64,000 nt of DNA, from positions 1,599,982-1,663,981 of the forward strand of contig NZ_AP018553.1 of assembly GCF_003967175.1 (NCBI RefSeq), written 5' to 3'. Positions 8,948-15,943 of the stretch are shown in pieces. The DNA comes from Sulfodiicoccus acidiphilus (GTDB taxonomy: Archaea > Thermoproteota > Thermoprotei_A > Sulfolobales > Sulfolobaceae). The first letter of the stretch is position 1, and each line of letters begins with the position of its first letter. Below the pieces are notes generated by a model that was given only the letters and a program-made list of their open reading frames with translations, was not told the origin of the DNA and made no database searches. Both the position numbers and the translations under genes were made by a program.

Positions 8948-10078
8948 TCACGTAGTTACACTCTCCCACTTTCCGGTCTCAGACGACTTCGCTATCTTAT
9001 CCATAACGACGGCCGTCCTCCAACCGTCCTCGAAGGTGGCGGCCTCCGGTCCCACGCTCCTGTCCTCAGAGACCCTGAGCGTGAAGTGGTAGAGCTCGTG
9101 GGTGAAGGTGTGTTCCCACCCCAACACGTGTCCAGGAGGCCACCAGAACCTCATATAGGGATGGGTGGATTGAGTGGCCAGGACTGTTCTGAATCCCCTC
9201 GTTTCCCCGTCGGAGGTGTAGTATACCTCCAACTCGTTAAGTCTTTCCAGGTTGAACCTGAGGGCCCCCTCACTACCGTTTACCTCCAGGGAGAGGAAGT
9301 TATCATGGCCCGTCGCCATTCTCGAAGCTTCTATGACCCCACTGGCGCCGTTCTCGAATTTGACCAGGGCTTGAAAAGAGTCGTCCACCGTGACCTCTTC
9401 CTCGTTAAGGCCCTGGGGACTAGGCCTTCTCCTCACGAAGGTCTCAAGGTGCCCCTTTACTTCACTCATCTCGCCGATCAAGTACCTCGCAAGGTCGATC
9501 ACGTGACTTCCTAGGTCACCGAGCGCACCGTAACCCGCGAGCTCTCTCTTAAGTCTCCAAGAGATGGGAGCCTTGGGGTCGCTCAACCACTGCTGCAGGT
9601 AAAGCCCCCTGAAGTGATATATCTTACCGAGGGATCCTTTGGAAAGGATTTGCTTCGCGAGTACTATCGCTGGGACGAACCTGTAGTTGTGGGCGAGCAT
9701 GTGTATCGTCCCAGCCCTCTTGGCCGCCTTATACATCTCGTAGGCATCCTCGACGGTGTTGGCAAGCGGCTTCTCACAAACTACGTGTTTGCCGGCTTCA
9801 ATGGCCTCCACTATGGGCTCCCTGTGGAGGTAGTTGGGCGCGGTGTTGTCCACCACCTGGACCTCAGGGTCCCTGACCAGTTCCCTGAAGTCGGTGTAGG
9901 TCCTCCTGTAGCCGAACCTGGAGGCCACTGCCCTAAGCGCCTCAACGTTCCTACCGCTCATTGCCACCAGTGACGGAGTCAGGGGAGAGTCGGTTAGTTC
10001 GGCCACGTTCCTCCACCCCAGCGAGTGGGCCCTCCCCATGAAGCCGTACCCTATTACGCCTACTCCTAGGCCCACCAC
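8948..10078 (-). CDS. Gfo/Idh/MocA family NAD(P)-dependent sugar oxidoreductase (second copy)
   Basis: The protein has 376 residues. GVIGYGFMGRAHS (residues 7-19) is the nucleotide-binding loop and CEKPLANTVEDAYEMY near residue 97 carries the catalytic Lys of the family. GDLGSHVIDLARYL near 188 is the substrate-binding helix with Asp and His. This longer subfamily is typical of sugar or inositol dehydrogenases. Its start overlaps the end of the isomerase gene by 13 bases, so the two are translated from one transcript, which supports a shared pathway: dehydrogenation of a sugar and handling of the keto product. Confidence 0.9.
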   Translation of the reverse strand: MVGLGVGVIGYGFMGRAHSLGWRNVAELTDSPLTPSLVAMSGRNVEALRAVASRFGYRRTYTDFRELVRDPEVQVVDNTAPNYLHREPIVEAIEAGKHVVCEKPLANTVEDAYEMYKAAKRAGTIHMLAHNYRFVPAIVLAKQILSKGSLGKIYHFRGLYLQQWLSDPKAPISWRLKRELAGYGALGDLGSHVIDLARYLIGEMSEVKGHLETFVRRRPSPQGLNEEEVTVDDSFQALVKFENGASGVIEASRMATGHDNFLSLEVNGSEGALRFNLERLNELEVYYTSDGETRGFRTVLATQSTHPYMRFWWPPGHVLGWEHTFTHELYHFTLRVSEDRSVGPEAATFEDGWRTAVVMDKIAKSSETGKWESVTT

Positions 10079-11028
10079 GCCTCACCGGGCCTCTCCTTGA
10101 GTTGGACCTGCTTCAGGAGCTGTATCGCCTTCCTGAGCCCCTCCTCCGGGGACGTGAAAGCGTCCTCGTGCTCTATGCTCAGGACGTGGTCGTAGCCGTT
10201 GAGCCTGAGCTCGCTTACGAACTGCGCCCAGAACTCAGGACCGTGTCCGTACCCCACCGTCCTGAAGTACCAAGACCTCTCCCTGAGGTTCCTGTAGCTC
10301 TTCGGGTCCAAAACGCCGTTGACGTTGACGTTCAAGGGATCGACGTAAGTGTCCTTCGCGTGGACGTGGTAGATCGCGTCCCCCAGGGCCCTGATCGCCG
10401 CGATCACGTCTATCCCCTGCCAGAAGAGGTGGCTCGGGTCAAGGTTCGCCCCCACAGCCTTCCCCACTTCCTTCCTCAGCCTGAGTAACGTGCCCGGGTT
10501 GTACACAACGAAGCCCGGGTGCATCTCCAGGGCGATCTTCACGCCGTGCCTCTCCGCGAAGTCCGCCTCTCCTTTCCAGAACGGGACCACCTTCTCTTTC
10601 CACTGCCACTCCAGGACCTTCTGGAAGTCGTCGGGCCAAGGGCTCACCACCCAGTTGGGGTACTTGGCGTCCTCCGAGTCTCCTGGGCACCCCGAAAAGG
10701 TGTTGACCCTGTCCACACCCATGAGTTGAGCTAGCGTCACCGTATCTCTCTGGATCCTCCTGTGGGCCTCCGCCACCTCCCTGTTGGGGTGGAGGGGATT
10801 ACCGTGACAGCTCAGGGCGCTTATCACTAATCCCCTCTCCTCGACCGCCTTGGCCAATTGCTTGGCCCTCTCTGGCTCCTTGAGGAGCCTGGAGGGATCG
10901 CAGAACTCGTTCCCTGGGTAGTTACCACACCCTATCTCCACGGCCTCTAGGCCCAGCTTTACGACCTCGTCCAACATCTCTTCGAACTTCATTCCTCTGA
11001 AGAGGACCGTAAATACACCTATTCTCAT
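10066..11028 (-). CDS. Sugar phosphate isomerase/epimerase, xylose-isomerase-like TIM barrel
   Basis: The protein has 320 residues. Metal-ligand positions expected for the AP-endonuclease-2 fold are visible: EIGCGNYPGNEF near 30, ALEMHPGFVVYNPGT near 165, NLDPSHLFWQG near 193, HVHAKDTYVD near 220 and SIEHED near 282. These Glu, Asp and His residues bind the divalent metal used in aldose-ketose isomerisation or epimerisation. It is first in a two-gene minus-strand operon with the overlapping oxidoreductase. A TATA-like TTTAAATTT at 11050-11059 on the minus strand lies about 27 bases before the ATG. The substrate is not predictable from sequence alone. Confidence 0.88.
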   Translation of the reverse strand: MRIGVFTVLFRGMKFEEMLDEVVKLGLEAVEIGCGNYPGNEFCDPSRLLKEPERAKQLAKAVEERGLVISALSCHGNPLHPNREVAEAHRRIQRDTVTLAQLMGVDRVNTFSGCPGDSEDAKYPNWVVSPWPDDFQKVLEWQWKEKVVPFWKGEADFAERHGVKIALEMHPGFVVYNPGTLLRLRKEVGKAVGANLDPSHLFWQGIDVIAAIRALGDAIYHVHAKDTYVDPLNVNVNGVLDPKSYRNLRERSWYFRTVGYGHGPEFWAQFVSELRLNGYDHVLSIEHEDAFTSPEEGLRKAIQLLKQVQLKERPGEAWWA

Positions 11029-11119
11029 TATACGTTAGTTTGGCATCTAAATTTAAACTTTCCTCTAGAACGTCTGTCCTTCACTAGAGGGAAAATCTAT
11101 TAACTTGGAGGGGTGTGAG

Positions 11120-12216
11120 TTGCTCTTCGACCCGAGGCCCGAAACGTCCAGGAAAGACCTGTACGACAGGGAGGGGGAGCTGAGGTCCCTTATCGAGGGC
11201 GTTAGGTTTCCCCTGACCGTAGTTTCGGGTCTCAGGAGGACAGGAAAGTTTTCCCTGATTAGGGTGGCCATGGGGGAGGACGTGGGTAACCTGTGGATGT
11301 ACTTAGACATGAGGAAGTTCGAGGACTCTACCTTCATTTCTTACAGAGACTTTTTATGGACGTTAGAGGGAGAAATCAACGATGCCATCAGAAACTTTCC
11401 GAGGCTACTGGAGAGCCCGGAGAAGATAAGGGGACTCTCGATCTCAGGACTCTCAGTTTCGCTCGCTTGGGGAGGAGAGCTGAGATTCGCAAACCTGCTG
11501 GACGCCCTCCAGGAGTACGGGGAGGAGCACTCCAGGGACGTAATAGTGGTGTTCGACGAGGCCCAAGAACTTATCAAGTCGAGGGGGTTAGACCTATTGC
11601 CCCAGATTCCCTACGTTTACGACAACTTGAGGAGGATCAGGTTCGTGGTGGGGGATCGAAAGTTAGGATGCTCTTCAGGTTCCTGAGGGGGGAAGATCCG
11701 GACTCGCCCATGTACAGGAGAGCAGCGTGGGAAGTTTACGTGGGACCCTTCCCTAAGGGTGTAGCTAAGGACTTCCTGAGGACCGTTCTCAGAGAAGCGG
11801 GAATCGCATTCAGTGAGACTGAGGTGGGTTGAAGTTACTTCTAATCTGGGCGGAATTGGGGGTTGGTTGACCTACTACGGATTCAACAGGACGAGAATGT
11901 CCCACAGCGAGGCCCCTAGGAGGACCCTCAGGGAAGGGATCGAGATGGTCAGGTCGGAATTCTACGCCTTCCTGGTGGGGAGAGAGACTGCTAGGAGGAG
12001 GGGCTTCGAGGTCATGGCCAGTGCGGTGGCGGGTGTAGGTGGTCCGATGTGAAGAGGGCCGTCTCAGCAATGGAGGGCAGGGAGGTCAACGACAAGGAAG
12101 TCACTAGGCTGATCTCCAACATGGAGGAGGCCGGTTTCTTGGTCGAGGTAGGTGACCAGTATCTCCCTCCCGATCCAGTTGTAGGTCGAGCGTTTTCTAC
12201 TCGACCGCAGAGCTAG
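11120..12216 (+). pseudogene. Decayed archaeal AAA ATPase (ATPase_2 family), three frameshifts
   Basis: It is a paralogue of the ATPase at 3255-4274. The best start is TTG 11120 (LLFDPRPETSRKDLYDRE) behind GGAGGGGTG. The first frame has the P-loop SGLRRTGKFSL (Phe in place of the usual Thr/Ser) and Walker B VIVVFDEAQEL. Frame breaks occur at the G5 run 11650-11654, near 11826-11829, and near 12030-12040. The three downstream pieces keep family blocks: SKVRMLFRFLRGEDPDSPMY, GGIGGWLTYYGF and the winged-helix tail ending near LPPDPVVGRAF. With three lesions this is more likely a real pseudogene than a sequencing artefact. Confidence 0.75.
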
Positions 12217-12313
12217 GTCCCAACGTCGAGGGAGTCGACCTAGGGATTCGGGCTTAATGCGATTTCAACGAAAAGGACCGCCTCTCCGAAGTCTCGAGGA
12301 ACGTTCAGCTCCA

Positions 12314-13348
12314 TCAGGGAACCAACACCTGTCTGGCCGTCACCTTCGAGTACCTGAGGTTGTCTAAGGCCTGGTTGGCTTCCTCCAGTTTCATGAGTCT
12401 TGTGACCACCGGTTTCACCTTCCCCGCTTCCGCCAGTCTCATGATCCCTAAGAAGTCGTCGAGGTTACCCACCACGCTCCCGAGGATCTGCACCTCGCGC
12501 TGGGTCACATATGGAGCGTGATAGTTGATGTCCCCACCGTAGAGTCCTATTACTACGTATCTTCCCATCTTGTCGAGGGCGTCCACGAACTTTAGGGTGG
12601 AGTTGGAGCCCACCGTGTCCAATACGACGTTCACACCCCTTCCCTCCCCTATTCGTCTCACCTCCTCTACACCGTCCTTAGTGGCGTCAACCACGTAGTC
12701 TGCTCCAACCCTTTCAGCCTCCAGCAAGGCGTCCTCTCTAACGTCGACCCCTATCACCGTTGCACCCGCCACCTTCGCCACCTGAACCGCCATCGTTCCT
12801 AGCCCTCCTCCAGCGCCCAGCATGGCCACGGTCTCCCCAGGTCTCACCTGTGCTCTCTTCACCACGGCCCTGTAGGGAGTTATTCCAGCACACGGTAATG
12901 GGGAAGCTTCCCTAGGCTCCAACTTGTCTAACCTGAATAGGTACCTGTAGTTCGGCACTAGAACGTACTCCGCGAACCCACCGTCGACGGTCTCACCGAG
13001 CTTGACGGGGTTGTCGCATAGGTGCTCCTCTCCTATCCTGCAGTAGTGACAAGTGAGGTCACCCTCCCATGGATCTACTACCACCTTGTCCCCCTCCCTG
13101 AACCCCTTAACTCTGTCTCCAACTCTCGCGATCCTTCCACCTATTTCGTGCCCCGGCGTGACAGGTGTCCTGAGGCCCAGATCCCTCACTGATATCCTCC
13201 CGAACCGTCCCTCCACGAAGTGTAGGACGCTGTGGCACACTCCTGCACCCTCAACCCTGACCAACACCTCTTCTCCACGGGGTTCTGGAACTGGAACCTC
13301 CTCGAGCCTGAGGGGACTTCCGAATTCGATCAACCTCGCAGATAGCAT
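12314..13348 (-). CDS. Zinc-dependent alcohol dehydrogenase, medium-chain (Sulfolobus ADH type)
   Basis: The protein has 344 residues and would oxidise alcohols with NAD+. Catalytic zinc ligands lie in GAGVCHSVLHF (Cys near 37) and TPGHEIGG (His near 68). The structural-zinc loop reads EGDLTCHYCRIGEEHLC, where an acidic residue replaces the first of the usual four cysteines, as in the S. solfataricus enzyme. GAGGGLGTMAVQVAK is the Rossmann loop. The segment SVVGNLDDFLGIMRLAEAGK near the C-terminus is close to the Sulfolobus sequence. One deviation: Val replaces the usual Asp in CHSDLH. It sits alone on the minus strand and could act on lactaldehyde-type products of deoxy-sugar breakdown, which is inference. 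Confidence 0.93.
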   Translation of the reverse strand: MLSARLIEFGSPLRLEEVPVPEPRGEEVLVRVEGAGVCHSVLHFVEGRFGRISVRDLGLRTPVTPGHEIGGRIARVGDRVKGFREGDKVVVDPWEGDLTCHYCRIGEEHLCDNPVKLGETVDGGFAEYVLVPNYRYLFRLDKLEPREASPLPCAGITPYRAVVKRAQVRPGETVAMLGAGGGLGTMAVQVAKVAGATVIGVDVREDALLEAERVGADYVVDATKDGVEEVRRIGEGRGVNVVLDTVGSNSTLKFVDALDKMGRYVVIGLYGGDINYHAPYVTQREVQILGSVVGNLDDFLGIMRLAEAGKVKPVVTRLMKLEEANQALDNLRYSKVTARQVLVP

Positions 13349-13446
13349 TTAGTTAAGGTGCACCCTAATACCTAATAAGGAAATTGGTTAGGAAGTCACC
13401 GTCAGACTGCTTGCGACGACGGTTCTGCTCGTCTACTTAAAGCGGC

Positions 13447-14355
13447 TCACCTTAGAACGAGTTTCACTAAATAGTACACTGCCACCGACTCAGGCGCGTT
13501 TAGGGGGAGGAGCACGAGGGTTGCCAGCACCGTGAACTTGACGTCGAAGTCGTATATCCTGGCGAACACGGAGTCCGTCACCGCCGGGGGCATACTCGAC
13601 TCTAGAGCCACCTCCCTGAGTGCCACTGGGTGTCCCTTGAGAAAAACGAAGTAGCCTAAAAGGACCACTATGACCACCGACAACACGGACCTCACTAAGG
13701 CGACGAACTTGAGTCCGCTCCTGTGTTCAGGCGAAAGCTCCAGCCCGACCACTCTAAGCGTCACCCCGAAGGAGAATATTATTAAACTCAGCGCCATCAC
13801 TGTGGACAGCTGAACGACAGTATCCGGCACCTCGACGAAGAGGTGGACGATCCCTCCAACTACCACCCCCGCGATGGAGAGGCTTCCTTGCACATAGGTC
13901 CTGACTCCCGCACCCTTGGACTTACCCACGAGGAACCTGTAAGTGCCCATGGCCACTAGGGGCCTCAGGAAGCTAACCCCAGAGGCGAAGGTAGCAGCGA
14001 AAGAGTAGGTACCCTGAAGCACTAGGAGGAGGGAGAAGGGCAAGTTTACGCTGTTCATGAGGCAGGCCGCCAACACCACAGAGCCCAGGAGCGATCTTTC
14101 CCACCTCCTCCCGGCCACCAACGTCACCGGTATCACCAGGGCTAGGTAAGTGGCCAACAGGAGGTACATGTCGGCGTCAACCAAATCCAATCCCCTGTCC
14201 ACCACCCCCATGAAGAATAGGAGTGGAATCAGGGCCCACCCGTTCAACGGGTTCAAGACCTTAAGTGACCTCTCCGTCCTTCCGTCGACGGTCGTGAGAC
14301 CGTAGCCCAGGGCCCCGGCCAGGAGGAGCACCAGACCTTGTAGGTAAGGTAGCAT
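13447..14355 (-). CDS. AEC-family (auxin efflux carrier-like) membrane permease
   Basis: The protein has 302 residues and about nine or ten hydrophobic helices throughout. Features of the AEC/BASS-like fold are the repeated inverted halves, the polar break GACLMNSVNLPF in one half (residues near 100) and ALESSMPPAVTDSVFAR near the C-terminal half, the usual AEC motif with helix-breaking prolines. Family members export or import organic acids, such as malate, or related anions. No cytoplasmic regulatory domain is present. It is transcribed in the same direction as the alcohol dehydrogenase, separated by about 100 bases, and the ATG start follows a divergent intergenic region shared with the wHTH operon. 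Confidence 0.75.
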   Translation of the reverse strand: MLPYLQGLVLLLAGALGYGLTTVDGRTERSLKVLNPLNGWALIPLLFFMGVVDRGLDLVDADMYLLLATYLALVIPVTLVAGRRWERSLLGSVVLAACLMNSVNLPFSLLLVLQGTYSFAATFASGVSFLRPLVAMGTYRFLVGKSKGAGVRTYVQGSLSIAGVVVGGIVHLFVEVPDTVVQLSTVMALSLIIFSFGVTLRVVGLELSPEHRSGLKFVALVRSVLSVVIVVLLGYFVFLKGHPVALREVALESSMPPAVTDSVFARIYDFDVKFTVLATLVLLPLNAPESVAVYYLVKLVLR

Positions 14356-14427
14356 TAGGAAACGGCCTCTCTCCTGGATTTAGGCGTTTCTGTAGCATTA
14401 GAGTTACAGGGACAAGGCTTAATAACA

Positions 14428-14445
14428 TGTAATCTAGAGATTACA
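14428..14445. promoter_or_regulatory. Candidate operator: 8-bp inverted repeat overlapping the wHTH gene start region
   Basis: The dyad is TGTAATCT-AG-AGATTACA, with perfect 8-bp arms. It begins a few bases after the TATA-like CTTAATAAC (14418-14426) and ends 12 bases before the ATG at 14458. Its place between TATA box and start codon is what an autorepressed winged-helix regulator would need. Confidence 0.6.
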
Positions 14446-14457
14446 CGATGAAAATGA

Positions 14458-14751
14458 ATGGAAGAGTTAGAGGAGTTGGCCTCCAAGTTGGAGGCTCTGG
14501 GGCACCCAGTCAGGCTGAAGCTAGTGGCTACGCTCAGATTAGACGGTCCGCAGTACCTCTCGGAACTGGCAAAGAAGGCGGGAGTGAGCAGGGCCCTGGC
14601 GAAGGTACACTTAGTGAGGCTGCAGAGGGCTGGGATAGTGAAGTCCAGGGTAGTCCTCTCTCAGAAGGAGGCAAAGGCGCTACGCTACTACGAGTTGGTG
14701 GACTTCAGCATACTAGTCTCCCCGGACGAGATTGTGAGGTTGATGAGGTGA
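14458..14751 (+). CDS. Winged-helix (ArsR/MarR-like) transcriptional regulator
   Basis: The protein has 97 residues. The fold follows the ArsR pattern: ALGHPVRLKLVATLRLDGPQ (helix one and turn), LSELAKKAGVSRALAKVHLV (recognition helix) and a wing around VVLSQKEAKALRYYELVDF. The start MEELEELASKLEAL at ATG 14458 is preferred over an ATG at 14454, which is in another frame. A perfect 8-bp dyad just upstream suggests autorepression. The stop is five bases before the next start, so it heads a three-gene operon with a two-helix membrane peptide and a DUF4097 protein. Such trios are reminiscent of envelope-stress modules, but the function here is inferred only. Confidence 0.85.
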   Translation: MEELEELASKLEALGHPVRLKLVATLRLDGPQYLSELAKKAGVSRALAKVHLVRLQRAGIVKSRVVLSQKEAKALRYYELVDFSILVSPDEIVRLMR

Positions 14752-14755
14752 TAGA

Positions 14756-14995
14756 ATGAGCGAGCGTAGGACGGACTTCCTAGTCGCCACTTTGGTGGTG
14801 TGGCTCTCTGTGCTAGTCGTGTCGGTGTTCATGGTGGTGTTCACCGGAGTCCCGGGGGTCGTCTTCGCCTTCGTAGTGATCCTCGTGGCCCTAGGAGTGT
14901 GGAGGAGGACGAGGTGGAGGGACGACGAGGTGGCGCAGAGGTTGGAGTCCATAGAGAGGAAGCTGGACGAGATAAAGAAACAGCTGGAGGAGTAA
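14756..14995 (+). CDS. Small membrane protein with two helices and a coiled-coil tail
   Basis: The protein has 79 residues. Two closely spaced hydrophobic segments (about residues 8-28 and 32-48) are followed by a basic stretch RRTRWRDDE and a charged amphipathic helix AQRLESIERKLDEIKKQLEE, a short coiled coil. It is probably an integral membrane protein whose C-terminal tail can pair with itself or a partner in the cytoplasm. It is translated with the wHTH upstream and the DUF4097 protein downstream. The gene's GAG-rich 3' end supplies the ribosome-binding GGAGGAG for the next gene. Confidence 0.75.
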   Translation: MSERRTDFLVATLVVWLSVLVVSVFMVVFTGVPGVVFAFVVILVALGVWRRTRWRDDEVAQRLESIERKLDEIKKQLEE

Positions 14996-14997
14996 AC

Positions 14998-15816
14998 GTG
15001 AGACTGATTCTAGCTGTTCTAATAGTGTTACTGGTGCTGGCTGTAGCTGCGACGCTGGACGCGCTGATCTACCTAGGGCAACTGCCTTCAGGAACAAGGA
15101 CGTTCTCGTTAACAGAACCCTCAAACGTGACGAAGTTGAAGGTGAGCGACATAAACGGTTACGTTCAGGTCCACCAGTGGAGTCGCTCCTACGTGAAGGT
15201 GAACGGGACCGAGTCCTACCTCCCCCCTGGGGTCCGAGTACTAGTGGTGAGGAGTGGGACGGCACTGACGGTCGAGGTCACTAGGCCCGCTTTGCTATCC
15301 TTCCTCCCCATTCCCTTCTTCGTCAACCTACAGGTCTGGGTTCCCTGGAACCTGACGGCCTCGTACTCGGTCGGTGACGTCAACGGTTACGTTCAGCTCA
15401 ACTTACTGAACTTCACCTCCCTCTCCGCTTCCACAGTCAACGGGGAGGTGGTCCTGAATCTCAGGAACGGGGGAGAGGCCCTCGCCTCCACCACTAACGG
15501 CGAGATCGACGCTGCAGTGGGGCCCCTGGGGAAGTTGAGCCTGCAGTCCGTTAACGGTGAGGTCAGACTGACCCTCACCTCCCCAGTGCGGAGCGGATCT
15601 TACTTGGTGTCGACGGTGAACGGAGACGTATGGGTGACGCTTCCTGGAGGTTCTGGGGCCTCGGTTTCCCTAGCCACTGTGAACGGAGACGTGAAGGCCT
15701 TCGGTAACTTCACTGCGGAGACGTCCAGCTCTACCTCGTTCAGTGGGACGCTGGGAGGGGGAGGGGCCACCTTTCTGGCCTCGACCACCAACGGAGACGT
15801 GATCTTCACCGGGTAG
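14998..15816 (+). CDS. DUF4097-type beta-helix protein, membrane-anchored
   Basis: The GTG start at 14998 is two bases after the previous stop and follows GGAGGAG. The protein has about 272 residues. A hydrophobic N-terminus (LILAVLIVLLVLAVAATLDA) is a signal anchor or signal peptide. The body has a repeated beta-strand motif ending in NGEV, NGDV or NGYV roughly every 20-25 residues (at least nine copies), the hallmark of DUF4097 right-handed beta-helix proteins, which are thought to be surface or envelope sensors. It probably lies on the outer face of the membrane. Its genetic linkage to a wHTH regulator and a small membrane protein suggests one regulated module. Confidence 0.85.
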   Translation: MRLILAVLIVLLVLAVAATLDALIYLGQLPSGTRTFSLTEPSNVTKLKVSDINGYVQVHQWSRSYVKVNGTESYLPPGVRVLVVRSGTALTVEVTRPALLSFLPIPFFVNLQVWVPWNLTASYSVGDVNGYVQLNLLNFTSLSASTVNGEVVLNLRNGGEALASTTNGEIDAAVGPLGKLSLQSVNGEVRLTLTSPVRSGSYLVSTVNGDVWVTLPGGSGASVSLATVNGDVKAFGNFTAETSSSTSFSGTLGGGGATFLASTTNGDVIFTG

Positions 15817-15943
15817 CCCGAGCTGAAAGCTTCCCTTCGCGATCCCAGGTCCGGGAAGTCCCTCCACCGTGAGGTGCAAGTTGAAACCGTTCCTGAGAAG
15901 TTTAGTTTTCCGCTTAATTTGCCTCCCCCTAATTGCTCTCTCC

